DNA of 64,000 bases from Bordetella hinzii LMG 13501 (GCF_001548475.1 NZ_LRUJ01000001.1:217937-281936), one strand, 5' to 3'. Counted from the stretch's first letter, positions 8,151-16,656 are shown. Numbers and translations: made by a program. Notes: generated from the sequence alone by a model not told the origin.

Positions 8151-8368
8151 TGGATCGCTTGCAGCGGGCGCGCGACGCCCACGCCTGTGCGAATACGGCG
8201 CTCCCCGGCATCGCCAATGGCGCGCGATGCTGCTTTCCGCGGTCCGCTGCGTTTGCGGACAACGCGGCGCCGACCCTGCCTCCCGCCTGGATCTGCCAAC
8301 CCGACTCGGCCGACGGGGTAGCGTGTCGATTCAGTTGGCGAACTTTCTGTGAGGAGTCCATTCGATGA
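8147..8368 (+). CDS. Possible small ORF bridging the TSUP and CoA-transferase genes
   Basis: A 73-codon frame begins at ATGATG overlapping the TSUP stop codon and ends overlapping the CoA-transferase ATG (ATGA). The product is Cys- and Arg-rich, has no recognised domain and may not be expressed. The double overlap is suggestive, but the composition (AFADNAAPTLPPAWICQPDS) does not look like a conserved fold. If it is not a gene, this stretch is about 215 bp of spacer with the GAGGAG ribosome-binding site of the next gene. Confidence 0.25.
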   Translation: MMDRLQRARDAHACANTALPGIANGARCCFPRSAAFADNAAPTLPPAWICQPDSADGVACRFSWRTFCEESIR

Positions 8369-9741
8369 ATCCACTCGATGCACTGACTGCGCTCTGGTCG
8401 CTGGGCGGGCTGCCGCCGCAGGCGCTGGCCGGGATCGCGCTGACGGGCAGCGACCCGGTGTTCCCCTCGTCCTTCGCCGTCGGCACCGCCGCGCAGACCA
8501 GCATTGCCGCGGCTGCGCTCGCCGCCTGCGAACTGGGCCATGAGCGGGGTGCTCCGCGCCAGCGTGTCGCGGTGGACATGGCCCACGCCGCCGCCGAATG
8601 CACCGGCTGGTTCACGCTCGACGGCCAGGAGCCCGAGCTGTGGGACCCGTTCGCCGGCCTGTACCGCTGCGCCGATGGCCACGTACGTGTCCACACCAAC
8701 TTCCCGCACCACCGCGATGGCGCGCTGCGCCTGCTGGGCCTGGACCCGGAAACCGCCACACGCGCCGACGCCGAGCAGGCCCTGCGGGGTTGGAAGGCGC
8801 TGGACTTCGAGCAGGCCTCGGCCGACCACGCGCTGGTGGCCACGGCGCTGCGCAGCTTCGCCGAGTGGGATGCCACGCCCCAGGGGCAGGCGGTGGCCTC
8901 GCAACCCTTGATAACCATCACCCGAATCGCCGATGCGCCACCGCGCGCACTGCCGCCCCTGGCGGCCGATGAGCGGCCGCTCGCCGGCCTGCGCGTGCTC
9001 GACCTCACGCGCATCCTGGCCGGCCCCGTCGGTGGGCGGGCGATGGCGTCGTTCGGCGCGGACGTGATGCTGGTCAACTCACCGAACCTGCCCAACATCG
9101 CCGCCATTGCCGAAACCAGCCGCGGCAAGCGCTCGGCGCACATCGACCTGCGCAGCGAGGCCGGACGCGAAGCGCTGTGGCGGCTCGTGGAAGACGCCCA
9201 CGTGTTCTCGCAGGGGTACCGGCCTGGCGGCCTGGCCGCGCTCGGCTTCTCGCCCGAGGCCCTGGCCGCGCGCCGGCCCGGCATCGTCGCCGTGTCGCTG
9301 ACCGCCTACGGCACGCAAGGGCCTTGGGCCGACCGGCGCGGTTTCGATTCGCTGGTGCAGACGGCAATGGGCTTCAACCACGCCGAGGGCGAAGCGGCGG
9401 GCGACGGCAAGCCGCGCGCGCTGCCGATGCAGATCCTCGACCAGGCCAGCGGCTTCCTGATGGCTTTCGGCGCCGCCGCCGCGCTGTGGCGACAGTCGCG
9501 CGAAGGGGGAAGCTGGCACGTGCAGGTGTCGCTGGCGCAGACCGGGCACTGGCTGCGCGGTCTGGGGCGCATCGAAGAGGGCCTGCGGGCCGGCAGGCCG
9601 GACCTCAGCCCCTGGCTCGCCGACGAAGTCTCCGGCTTCGGCCTGCTGCGCGCCGTGCGTCCCAGCGCGCAACTGGCGCGAACACCGGCCGGCTATGCGC
9701 GACCGTCAGTGCCGCCGGGAACGGATCGCCCGAACTGGTGA
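8365..9741 (+). CDS. CaiB/BaiF (class III) CoA-transferase family protein
   Basis: This 458-residue protein has a CoA-transferase family III domain in its C-terminal half. It contains LAGLRVLDLTRILAGPVGGR near residue 210, FGADVMLVNSP, then TAYGTQGPWADRRGFDSLVQ and the substrate-loop region. The N-terminal 200 residues are a second, divergent CaiB-like half, so the chain resembles a two-lobe fusion. These enzymes move CoA between carboxylic acids. In DVMLVNSPN the position after ADV differs from the common ADVIKVE motif. The gene has GAGGAG 8 bp before ATG. The substrate is unknown. Confidence 0.85.
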   Translation: MNPLDALTALWSLGGLPPQALAGIALTGSDPVFPSSFAVGTAAQTSIAAAALAACELGHERGAPRQRVAVDMAHAAAECTGWFTLDGQEPELWDPFAGLYRCADGHVRVHTNFPHHRDGALRLLGLDPETATRADAEQALRGWKALDFEQASADHALVATALRSFAEWDATPQGQAVASQPLITITRIADAPPRALPPLAADERPLAGLRVLDLTRILAGPVGGRAMASFGADVMLVNSPNLPNIAAIAETSRGKRSAHIDLRSEAGREALWRLVEDAHVFSQGYRPGGLAALGFSPEALAARRPGIVAVSLTAYGTQGPWADRRGFDSLVQTAMGFNHAEGEAAGDGKPRALPMQILDQASGFLMAFGAAAALWRQSREGGSWHVQVSLAQTGHWLRGLGRIEEGLRAGRPDLSPWLADEVSGFGLLRAVRPSAQLARTPAGYARPSVPPGTDRPNW

Positions 9742-9785
9742 GAGCTTGTCCGCAAGCCGAGAGTTGATACGGCCGGACACCTTGA

Positions 9786-10997
9786 ATGAGCAATATCCCA
9801 GGTCACCCCGGCGATGCATCGCGTGCCGCACCGATGCCTGCCACGTCAGCCTTGCCCTCCCATCTGCTGTGGACCATTGCCCTGGCGGCGGGCGCATCCG
9901 TGGCCAACAGCTACTACAACCAGCCGCTTCTCGGCGAACTGAGCCGGGAGTTCGTACTCTCTGCGGGGACCGTGACCTGGCTGCCTGTGCTCACCCAGGC
10001 GGGCAATGCCCTGGGCGTGCTGTTCCTGGCACCACTGGGCGACCGCCTGGAGCGCAAGTCGCTCATCCTGCGAACGCTGGCGACGCTGGTGCTCTCCCTG
10101 GTGATGACAGCCGCGTCCTCCGGCTTCGTTCAATTGATGCTGGCGAGCCTCGCCGTGGGTTTGTGCGCCACCGTGACGCAGCAACTGGTTCCCTTGGCCG
10201 TCCACCTGGCACCCTCCCACCGCAAGGGGCAGGTGCTCGGCGTGGTGACGGGCGGCATCCTGATCGGCATCCTGCTGGCCCGTGTGGTGAGCGGCTGGAT
10301 GACCGAGCTCTGGGGCTGGCGGTCCGTCTTCGGCTTTTCTGCGGCACTGATGCTGGTACTGGGCTTTCGGCTGGCATGGACGCTGCCGGTGGTGCCACCG
10401 TCCACCAATCTCGGCTATGGACGATTGCTGCTGTCGATGTGGCATTTGGTGCGCAAGCACGCTTCCTTGCGCCAAGCTGTGGCCGTCCAGTTCCTGCTGT
10501 TTGCCAGCATGATCGGCTTCTGGGCAACGTTCGCGCTCTGGCTGGAGCGGCCGCCACTGCAGCTCGGCGCGGTGTCCGCCGGCCTGTTCGCGCTGGTCGG
10601 CGTGTGCGGCGCGTTGGCTGCACCGGCGGCTGGCCGTTTTGCCGACCGGCGCGGACATGACGCAGTCGTCCGTGCTGGCGCGGTGGGAACCGCAACGGCA
10701 TTTGCCGTGCTGTACCTGGGTGGCTCATCGATCCCTGCACTCGTCCTCGGCATCTTCTTGCTCGACGTGACCGTGCAGTCAGTCCAGGTGGCGAACCAGA
10801 CCATGGTCTATGCGTTGGACGCGGGTGCGCGCAGCCGGCTGAACACCGTGTTCATGGGCGCGATGCTGCTTGGCGGGGCCTTCGGCGCTGCTGCAGGCGG
10901 GTGGGCCTTCACTGCGCATGGATGGGCCGGGGTCTGCGCCTTTGGCATGCTTAGCGCCACCGTTGCGTGGGGCCTGTCTCTTCGGCAAAACCAATGA
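9786..10997 (+). CDS. MFS transporter, YgaY-like
   Basis: This 403-residue major-facilitator protein has about twelve hydrophobic segments. The N-terminal YYNQPLLGELSREF motif and the loop GDRLERKSLILRTL mark the YgaY/NreB-like drug or metabolite efflux branch. It follows the CoA-transferase after 44 bp and its stop overlaps the AAA ATPase start (ATGA), suggesting co-expression. The substrate is unknown; it adds a fourth exporter to this cargo block. Confidence 0.9.
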   Translation: MSNIPGHPGDASRAAPMPATSALPSHLLWTIALAAGASVANSYYNQPLLGELSREFVLSAGTVTWLPVLTQAGNALGVLFLAPLGDRLERKSLILRTLATLVLSLVMTAASSGFVQLMLASLAVGLCATVTQQLVPLAVHLAPSHRKGQVLGVVTGGILIGILLARVVSGWMTELWGWRSVFGFSAALMLVLGFRLAWTLPVVPPSTNLGYGRLLLSMWHLVRKHASLRQAVAVQFLLFASMIGFWATFALWLERPPLQLGAVSAGLFALVGVCGALAAPAAGRFADRRGHDAVVRAGAVGTATAFAVLYLGGSSIPALVLGIFLLDVTVQSVQVANQTMVYALDAGARSRLNTVFMGAMLLGGAFGAAAGGWAFTAHGWAGVCAFGMLSATVAWGLSLRQNQ

Positions 10998-11587
10998 TGA
11001 CAAGTGAATTGACAAACCGTCTGCTGGTCGAAGCAAACCCTGACATGACGCCGATGCCATCTCAGGTGGTCATTTCGGGGTGCTCCGGCGGCGGCAAGTC
11101 GACCTTGCTCGGGGAGCTGCGGCGGCGTGGTCATGCGACCGTCGCCGAACCCGGGCGGAGGATCATCGCCGAGCAGATTCGACAGGGCGGCAACGCCTTG
11201 CCATGGACCGACATGGCGGCCTTTCTGCGGGAGGCGCTGCGCGTCGCCGCCATGGATCTCGAAGGCGCGGCACGGGACGCTGGTCCGGTCTTCTTCGACC
11301 GAGGGTTGATCGACGCCGCTGCAGCGCTTCAACGACTCTACGGGGTACCGTTGGCGCAAAGTCTGGGCGAATCCCGCCCTTATGGGCGGCTCGTGTTCCT
11401 CGCACCGCCCTGGCCGGACATCTATTGCGCAGACGAGGCGCGGCGGCACGGTTTTCCCGAGGCTGAGGCGGAATACGCCCACCTGGATGCAACCTACCGG
11501 GCACTCGGCTACGAAGTCAGGTTGCTTCCGCGCGCCAGTGTGGCCGAGCGGGCCGACTTCGTTCTCGAAGCGATTCATCGCTGCTGA
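10994..11587 (+). CDS. AAA-family ATPase/kinase-like protein (AAA_28)
   Basis: This 197-residue P-loop protein has Walker A GCSGGGKSTLL near residue 30, a Walker-B-like VFFDRGLIDA near 96, and a RLVFLAPPWPDIY core strand seen in AAA_28 proteins. It is likely a small-molecule or nucleotide kinase-type ATPase; the substrate is unknown. The start at 10994 uses the ATGA overlap with the MFS gene; ATG codons at 11045 and 11054 are alternatives closer to the P-loop. It ends the plus-strand run of cargo genes. Confidence 0.82.
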   Translation: MMTSELTNRLLVEANPDMTPMPSQVVISGCSGGGKSTLLGELRRRGHATVAEPGRRIIAEQIRQGGNALPWTDMAAFLREALRVAAMDLEGAARDAGPVFFDRGLIDAAAALQRLYGVPLAQSLGESRPYGRLVFLAPPWPDIYCADEARRHGFPEAEAEYAHLDATYRALGYEVRLLPRASVAERADFVLEAIHRC

Positions 11588-11994
11588 AGGCGAGACCAAC
11601 TTGCGGCGGTTGCCCTGGATGCTGATCCGAACGCGGCCCTGCAGCATGCGTACTCACGTGCACCGTTGTCGATGAGCACGCGACGACACGGGCGCGGGCT
11701 ACTGTCGTCGACAGGTGATAGGTCGGAGAAAACTGCTGGACATGGCAACGGCCGCCCTGTCTGCCAAACCGCACGCAAGCGGAGCGTAGGGCAGAAACAG
11801 GAAGCGGGGCCGAAGGTGCTAGCCGAGCGAAGCGAGGGAACGATGGAAGCCCGACAGGGGCGAAGCCCCGAAGGGGGTTCGATGCAAAGCACGACAGCGC
11901 GACCGGTCATCTTCCTTGGCCGGGGAGGCCCAGACATCAATGCCCCCGTCTTTAGTCACGTCATCAGCTCACTTGCACCATTGGCTAGCCAGAC
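11588..11994. other. 407-bp non-coding stretch in the ICE cargo
   Basis: No convincing gene was found on either strand. The region holds a GC-rich hairpin GGGGC-GAA-GCCCC at 11857-11869 inside GACAGGGGCGAAGCCCCGAAG, and a purine-rich stretch around 11820-11850. It ends at the operator of the parD-like gene. The hairpin lacks a T-run, so it is not a clear intrinsic terminator. It may mark the join between two cargo blocks. Confidence 0.5.
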
Positions 11995-12020
11995 TATATG
12001 ATTCATATATGTTTCATATA
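11995..12020. promoter_or_regulatory. Overlapping inverted repeats: candidate operator of parD-like/map
   Basis: TATATGA-T-TCATATA (11995-12009) overlaps TATATG-TTT-CATATA (12006-12020), ending 11 bp before the start codon of the ribbon-helix-helix gene. AT-rich tandem dyads next to the start are typical autoregulation sites of RHH antitoxins. The same TATA-like bases may form the -10 element. The binding protein is inferred to be the gene product itself. Confidence 0.6.
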
Positions 12021-12031
12021 GATCAAAGCAC

Positions 12032-12244
12032 ATGGGTATCGTGAACATCGACGACGATCTGCATGACCAACTGCGCAAGGCCAGCGCGGTATCGTGCCGG
12101 TCAATCAATGCGCAGGCGGCCTTCTGGATCAGGATCGGCATGCTGTGCGAAATGAACCCGACACTGAGCTTCAACGACATCGTCACCCGTGAGCTGCGGG
12201 CCGCAGGCGTTGTGGCGCAACCCATCAAGATGGGGTCGGCATGA
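12032..12244 (+). CDS. ParD-like ribbon-helix-helix protein
   Basis: The 70-residue product starts MGIVNIDDDLHDQLRKASAV, an RHH beta-strand plus helix pattern matching the ParD-like antitoxin family. The C-terminal part (about 40-70) would be the partner-binding tail. The gene overlaps the following methionine aminopeptidase by 4 bp (ATGA), in the usual antitoxin-first order, but the partner is an enzyme rather than a ParE toxin. Tandem palindromes just upstream suggest autoregulation. Confidence 0.78.
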   Translation: MGIVNIDDDLHDQLRKASAVSCRSINAQAAFWIRIGMLCEMNPTLSFNDIVTRELRAAGVVAQPIKMGSA

Positions 12245-13008
12245 CCAAGCGCCCAGAAGAAATCGCGCTGATGGCCGAGTCAGGCCAGCTTTTGGCGCAG
12301 GTGTTCAGCCATCTTGATCGGCTGAACCTGATCGGCATGTCCACGATGCAGGTCAACGATCTAGTCGATGACTTCATCGTCTATGAACTCAAAGCGCGCC
12401 CGGCCAGCAAAGGGCAATACGGGTACGCCTACGCGCTCAACGCCTCCCGCAACCATGTGGTCTGCCACGGCGTTCCTTCCGCCAAGGACATTCTGCAGGA
12501 CGGGGACATCGTCAATTTCGACATCACGCTGGAGAAGAACGGCTACATCGCCGATTCCAGCAAGACCTATCTGGTCGGCGAGGTGTCACACCAGGCGAAG
12601 CGGCTCGTGCAAGTGGCTTATGAAGCGATGTGGAAAGGCATCCAGGCCGTCCGCCCAGGCGCCACGCTCGGCGACGTGGGCCACGCCATCGAGCGGCATG
12701 CCCGCAGGAATGGCTATTCGATCGTCAGGGAATACTGTGGCCACGGCATCGGCCGTGAAATGCACGAGGAGCCGCAAGTGCTGCACTGGGGTAAACCGCG
12801 AACGGGTCTGGCGCTTCGGGAAGGGATGGTGTTTACCATCGAGCCGATGGTAAACAAGGGGCGGTCCGCCGTCCGAACAGAGGTCGATGGGTGGACGGTC
12901 GTCACGCGTGACGGGCAATTGTCGGCTCAGTTCGAGCATACCGTGGCCGTCACTGCGAGCGGTGTGCGCGTCTTGACGCTGCGCCCGGGCGAAAAGGCGT
13001 TGCACTGA
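12241..13008 (+). CDS. map: Type I methionine aminopeptidase
   Basis: This 255-residue metallopeptidase removes initiator methionine. All five metal ligands are visible: D94 and D105 (NFDITLEKNGYIADSS), H168 (YCGHGIGREMHEEP), E201 (MVFTIEPM) and E232 (QFEHTVAV), so it should be active. It lacks the zinc-finger extension of eukaryotic type I enzymes and has normal bacterial length. It is an accessory copy, since a chromosomal map next to rpsB is expected. It overlaps a ParD-like gene and is therefore probably under its control. The physiological reason for an ICE-borne copy is unknown. Confidence 0.93.
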   Translation: MTKRPEEIALMAESGQLLAQVFSHLDRLNLIGMSTMQVNDLVDDFIVYELKARPASKGQYGYAYALNASRNHVVCHGVPSAKDILQDGDIVNFDITLEKNGYIADSSKTYLVGEVSHQAKRLVQVAYEAMWKGIQAVRPGATLGDVGHAIERHARRNGYSIVREYCGHGIGREMHEEPQVLHWGKPRTGLALREGMVFTIEPMVNKGRSAVRTEVDGWTVVTRDGQLSAQFEHTVAVTASGVRVLTLRPGEKALH

Positions 13009-13054
13009 TTCAACGTAGTGGACAGGAACGCCTTGCGACGATCCAATGGCCGCG

Positions 13055-13335
13055 TCAAACAACGATCCGCCCGGCCAGCCGCTCATCGCGCGCACAGGCG
13101 CTCAATCGCTCCTCGGCACGGAACCACGGGTCGCGTTCGATCGGCAGGCCCAGCCGGCCGAGCACCGTCGCCAGTTCGCCCAGACTGACCCAGCCGATTT
13201 CCGGCGTCCCAGGCCCAGATCGCAAAGACCAAATGCGTGGTCATTGTCATCGCCGAGATCAATCTCGGTCAGCAGTCAAGCCACGTCGGCGTCCGGTGTG
13301 AACAGCTTGGCCACGAGACCGGATTGGCCCATACC
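13055..13335 (-). pseudogene. DUF2958 protein remnant (stop codon plus frameshift)
   Basis: The minus strand encodes, from about 13335, GLVAKLFTPDADVA, then an in-frame TGA at 13276-13278 where the family has Trp, then LLTEIDLGDDNDHAFGLCDL. Next comes a one-base frameshift near 13205, and TPEIGWVSLGELATVLGRLG through RIVV to a stop at 13055. This order matches DUF2958 proteins, which are common ICE cargo in another module. The N-terminus is missing. The remaining bases to 13502 show no gene. The remnant marks a rearranged junction between cargo and conjugation genes. Confidence 0.75.
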
Positions 13336-13502
13336 CATCCACTGCACACAGTCAGCTTTTGGCAAGCGCGCAGGTCCGATCAGCGAGTCGGGGCGGACAG
13401 GGATGGTGAAAACGGGGCAAGGTGGTCTCCGCTTTGTTTGTCGCGTCGAGGCCTGGTTTCGGTTCGACTGTCACCGGATTGGCTTCCCTCCGGTGTTGTC
13501 TC

Positions 13503-13940
13503 ATGGACCCTCGCGCTGCTCCTCAAGCCGCCCGTGCTCGCTCAGCATGGCTCGCTGCGGGCATTGCTATCCTGGCGTTGGCCACCCGAGCGGCTGCTGC
13601 GGAAGTATGGGTCGTTACCGACTCCCACCACTCGGTCCTTGGCCAGGCTGACCGACACGTCATCCTGGACGCTGCCGCGGTGCTTGAAGCTGACCTGGCC
13701 GCCAACCTACCCTCCGATTCAGAGCGCGCCAGCGCCATCGTCCAGCAGCGCCTGAAGCAGGGCGGTACGGACCTGCAGCGCAGGATCGGCACCGCCTACC
13801 AGGGCATTGCCGACGCCTGGAGCCTTGGCGTCACCAAGGTTCCGGCCATCTTGGTGGATCGCCGATACGTGGTCTATGGCGAGACGGACGTGGCCCGTGC
13901 GGTTGCCCGCATCGACCAATACCGGAGGACGCAGCCATGA
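13503..13940 (+). CDS. Integrating conjugative element protein, TIGR03757 family
   Basis: This 145-residue exported protein has an N-terminal hydrophobic segment (about 18-38, WLAAGIAILALATRAAAA) that looks like a signal peptide. The mature part contains EVWVVTDSHHSVL, KVPAILVDRRYVVYGETD and a short C-terminus, consistent with the TIGR03757 family of ICE conjugation proteins. The start at 13503 gives a conventional signal; the upstream frame to 13422 is less likely. It overlaps the TIGR03756 gene by 4 bp. It probably contributes to the secretion apparatus in the envelope, by family membership. Confidence 0.85.
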   Translation: MDPRAAPQAARARSAWLAAGIAILALATRAAAAEVWVVTDSHHSVLGQADRHVILDAAAVLEADLAANLPSDSERASAIVQQRLKQGGTDLQRRIGTAYQGIADAWSLGVTKVPAILVDRRYVVYGETDVARAVARIDQYRRTQP

Positions 13941-14887
13941 CGAGGCGTCCGTTCGCGCCATCCCGGCGCCAGCGGTTGGCCGTCGCAGCGCTGCTGCTGG
14001 GGTGTTCCGCATCGTCCTTCGCACTGAACACCGCCACCATCGTGGCCTCCACCCTGTCGCCGGATTGCATGGAATACCGCGTCACCGGCATCTGCTACTG
14101 GCTCTATTGCACCTGGACGGGTTGCACCGTGCGCACCTCGGTCAAGGTGCGCCACTACATTCCGGATGCCGTGGTATCGAGCTACTCGAACACCGGCGAG
14201 AACCCTTGGGTCGAGGTGCGGGCGATGAGCCTGCCGAACCCGACCGCGAAGGCCGGTGGCGACGGCACCACCAACGAGGATCACGAGAACAACCTGGCGA
14301 AGTTCAAGAACGCCGACGTCATCGGCCATCCCGGCGGCCATGTGTTCAGCCAGTTCGCCAGCGCCTCCGGCTACACCTGCGAGGGTGCCGGCACCGCCTT
14401 CATGCCCTATCTGCTGAGCACGCTCGACACGCTGGCATGGCGCTACAACATCCCCGAGGCGCTGTATCCGGAAGCACTGATTCCCGGTCGGCGCGAGATC
14501 GGCACGCGCACGGGCCTGAATCTCTGGGGCAACGTCTATCCGCGTGGCGGCTTCCTGCACCAGGTGGATGACCACAAGGCCGCGGCCGTGGTCGCCCAGC
14601 GCGCGGGTGACATCGTGACACGCCGCAACCAGATCCACGTGTACCAGCCGCTGCTCGCCAGTTCGCGCGATGGCTACTGGCCGGCCGGCGCCCTGATGGA
14701 AACCGATGCCGCCACGGGCAAGTGGCAGGAGCTGACCCCCACGCTGTCCAGCAGTTGCGCGGTATTCCCCCATAGCAATGCCAAGGTGCAGGCGCGGCAG
14801 GGCGGCTACGCCTGGGCATTGTGGCGCCCCTATAGCTGCTGCCAGCGCCGCGGCCAGGTGTTCCTCGGCAGCGTCGATTTCCAGTGA
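13937..14887 (+). CDS. Integrating conjugative element protein, TIGR03756 family (TraU-like)
   Basis: This 316-residue exported protein starts with a signal-like segment (RQRLAVAALLLGCSASSFAL). It has Cys-rich stretches such as TGICYWLYCTWTGC near residue 50 and WRPYSCCQRRG near the end, with periplasmic character like TraU-family mating-pair proteins. The family is found only in ICEs of this type. It overlaps the TIGR03757 and TIGR03755 genes, making a tight conjugation operon. The many cysteines suggest disulfide folding in the periplasm. Confidence 0.87.
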   Translation: MTRRPFAPSRRQRLAVAALLLGCSASSFALNTATIVASTLSPDCMEYRVTGICYWLYCTWTGCTVRTSVKVRHYIPDAVVSSYSNTGENPWVEVRAMSLPNPTAKAGGDGTTNEDHENNLAKFKNADVIGHPGGHVFSQFASASGYTCEGAGTAFMPYLLSTLDTLAWRYNIPEALYPEALIPGRREIGTRTGLNLWGNVYPRGGFLHQVDDHKAAAVVAQRAGDIVTRRNQIHVYQPLLASSRDGYWPAGALMETDAATGKWQELTPTLSSSCAVFPHSNAKVQARQGGYAWALWRPYSCCQRRGQVFLGSVDFQ

Positions 14888-14898
14888 GGCCCGATGCC

Positions 14899-16296
14899 AT
14901 GACGTCTCCGCTCCCGAATACCCGACGCCTCACGTCTCTCGCATTGGCCGTCATCGCAGCACTGTGCTGCTCCAGCGCCGGGGCGCAGACCAGCATCAAT
15001 GAGTACGGCGTCCAGCATCAGGGCAGCGTGATCGGCGATGACGTGCTCTACAGCATTGGGGGCGGCCGCGCGGTATCCATGAGCGGTGCGGCCAACATGC
15101 ACTCCATCGGCGTTGGCGTCGGCTGGAACAGCAACCTGATCTGTGGCGACATGAGCATCACAACCACGCTGCAGAACCAGTTGAACGGCATCACCAACGG
15201 CTTCCAGGCCATCATGTCCTCGGTGATCCAGAACGCCACCGCTGCCGTGGCGTCGCTGCCCGCCTTGATCATCCAGCGCGCCGATCCAGGGCTGTACAAC
15301 CTGTTGACCAATGGGGTGCTGCAAGCCAGGCTGGACTTCGATCGCAGCAAGCTGACCTGCCGTGCCATCGCCAACCGCATGGCCGACATGGCGGGTGGGC
15401 AACTCGGCTGGGACCAACTCGCCGAAGGCATGGCGCTGAAGCAGGCGGTCGCGAGCACCGATGCGGTCTCGGCGATCGACGACGCCGAGGCGAACCGTGG
15501 CAACAACGGCGTTCCGTGGGTCGGCGGAGACAACGCCGGCGGCGCGGGCCAACGTCCGGTGCGTGTGGTCGGCGACGTGACCCGTGCCGGCTACAACCTG
15601 CTCAACGGCCGTGGCGTCGGCGATGCCAGTTCGATTCCGCAAGCCAGTTGCGGCGGCAACCTGGCATGCCAGACCTGGAGTTCGCCCGATGCCGCGGCGG
15701 CCTGGGCCATTCGCGTGCTGGGGGAGCAGGAGCAGCGTACCTGCGATGCCTGCACCAAGACCGTCACCACGCCGGGCGTTGGCCTGACCCCGCTGATCCA
15801 AGAGGAATACGAGGACAAGCTGCAGGCCCTGCAGGAACTGGTCGCCGGCAGCCGTCCGACCACGGCCCAGAACCTGCAGGCTGCGAGCAGCGCGTCGCTG
15901 CCCATCACCCGTGGCGTGATCGAGGCACTGCGCGACGAAACGGATCAGGACATCCTGGCTCGGCGCCTGGCCTCGGAGGTTGCGCTGTCCAGCGTGCTGG
16001 AGAAGGCGCTGCTGCTGCAACGCACGCTGCTGACCGGGCGCAAGGAGCCCAACGTGGCCGCCAACGAACTGGCCCAGAAGGCCGTCACCCACGAAAGCGA
16101 CATCCTCGATCGCGAGATTCACAACCTGAAGACCGAACTGGAACTGCGCCGCGAACTGGCCAGCAACTCGCCGATGGCGATCATCCAGCGGCATAGCACC
16201 CGCGCCGCGGGTTCGCGCGGCATCTACGAAGGCGATCCGGTGCGCAACCGCATCGATGAACTGCAGCGGCCGCCGTCCGGCGGAAGCCATCCATGA
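14899..16296 (+). CDS. Integrating conjugative element protein, TIGR03755 family
   Basis: This 465-residue protein has an N-terminal signal segment (SLALAVIAALCCSSAGAQT), then a long soluble part with conserved CGDMSITTTLQNQLN near residue 90 and a helical C-terminal region (about 300-420). The start at 14899 was chosen for the signal; a GTG at 14884 overlapping the TIGR03756 stop is an alternative. It lies in the run TIGR03757-03756-03755-TraG seen in ICE conjugation clusters. The role is in mating apparatus assembly by family; the exact function is unknown. Confidence 0.85.
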   Translation: MTSPLPNTRRLTSLALAVIAALCCSSAGAQTSINEYGVQHQGSVIGDDVLYSIGGGRAVSMSGAANMHSIGVGVGWNSNLICGDMSITTTLQNQLNGITNGFQAIMSSVIQNATAAVASLPALIIQRADPGLYNLLTNGVLQARLDFDRSKLTCRAIANRMADMAGGQLGWDQLAEGMALKQAVASTDAVSAIDDAEANRGNNGVPWVGGDNAGGAGQRPVRVVGDVTRAGYNLLNGRGVGDASSIPQASCGGNLACQTWSSPDAAAAWAIRVLGEQEQRTCDACTKTVTTPGVGLTPLIQEEYEDKLQALQELVAGSRPTTAQNLQAASSASLPITRGVIEALRDETDQDILARRLASEVALSSVLEKALLLQRTLLTGRKEPNVAANELAQKAVTHESDILDREIHNLKTELELRRELASNSPMAIIQRHSTRAAGSRGIYEGDPVRNRIDELQRPPSGGSHP

Positions 16297-16643
16297 ATAC
16301 CGTGGGGCGGTGCCTGCGCTGGCTGTCCAGCCGGCGTGCCATCCTGGTGCTGGTGTGGGTGGTGTCGCTGCTGATCGCCGCGACCGCCGTCAATGTGGTC
16401 GGCATCCGCATCGCAGGCGGCATCGACGGCTGGCAAGCATGGATGGCAGCGCAATCCGGAGCCTTCCTGGCCTGGCGGTTGTTGCTCTACGCCGCCACCG
16501 CCTGGGGTTGGCTCTGGATGCGACGTCGCCTGCGCGCGCGGGAACCGGAGCGCGCTGCCGGGCAGCGGCTGCTGCGCGCGGAGATTGCGGCCATCGTCGC
16601 CGTGATTGCCCTCGAAGCCAGCCTGCTGATGCAGGCGCGGTAG
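16293..16643 (+). CDS. Small ICE membrane protein
   Basis: This 116-residue protein has three likely hydrophobic segments: about 15-40 (RRAILVLVWVVSLLIAATAV), 55-75 (AFLAWRLLLYAATAWGWLW) and 95-110. The cytoplasmic loops are positively charged (RRRLRAREPERAAGQR). It overlaps the TIGR03755 gene by 4 bp and precedes traG by 13 bp. It is a conserved position in ICE clusters, but I cannot assign a function. A role as a small inner-membrane part of the mating machinery is inferred. Confidence 0.75.
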   Translation: MNTVGRCLRWLSSRRAILVLVWVVSLLIAATAVNVVGIRIAGGIDGWQAWMAAQSGAFLAWRLLLYAATAWGWLWMRRRLRAREPERAAGQRLLRAEIAAIVAVIALEASLLMQAR

Positions 16644-16656
16644 CGCGGGGGCCGCC

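Noticed and set aside
11857..11869. GGGGC-GAA-GCCCC hairpin as an intrinsic terminator
   Set aside because: No T-run follows in either direction and it is far from the nearest gene end.
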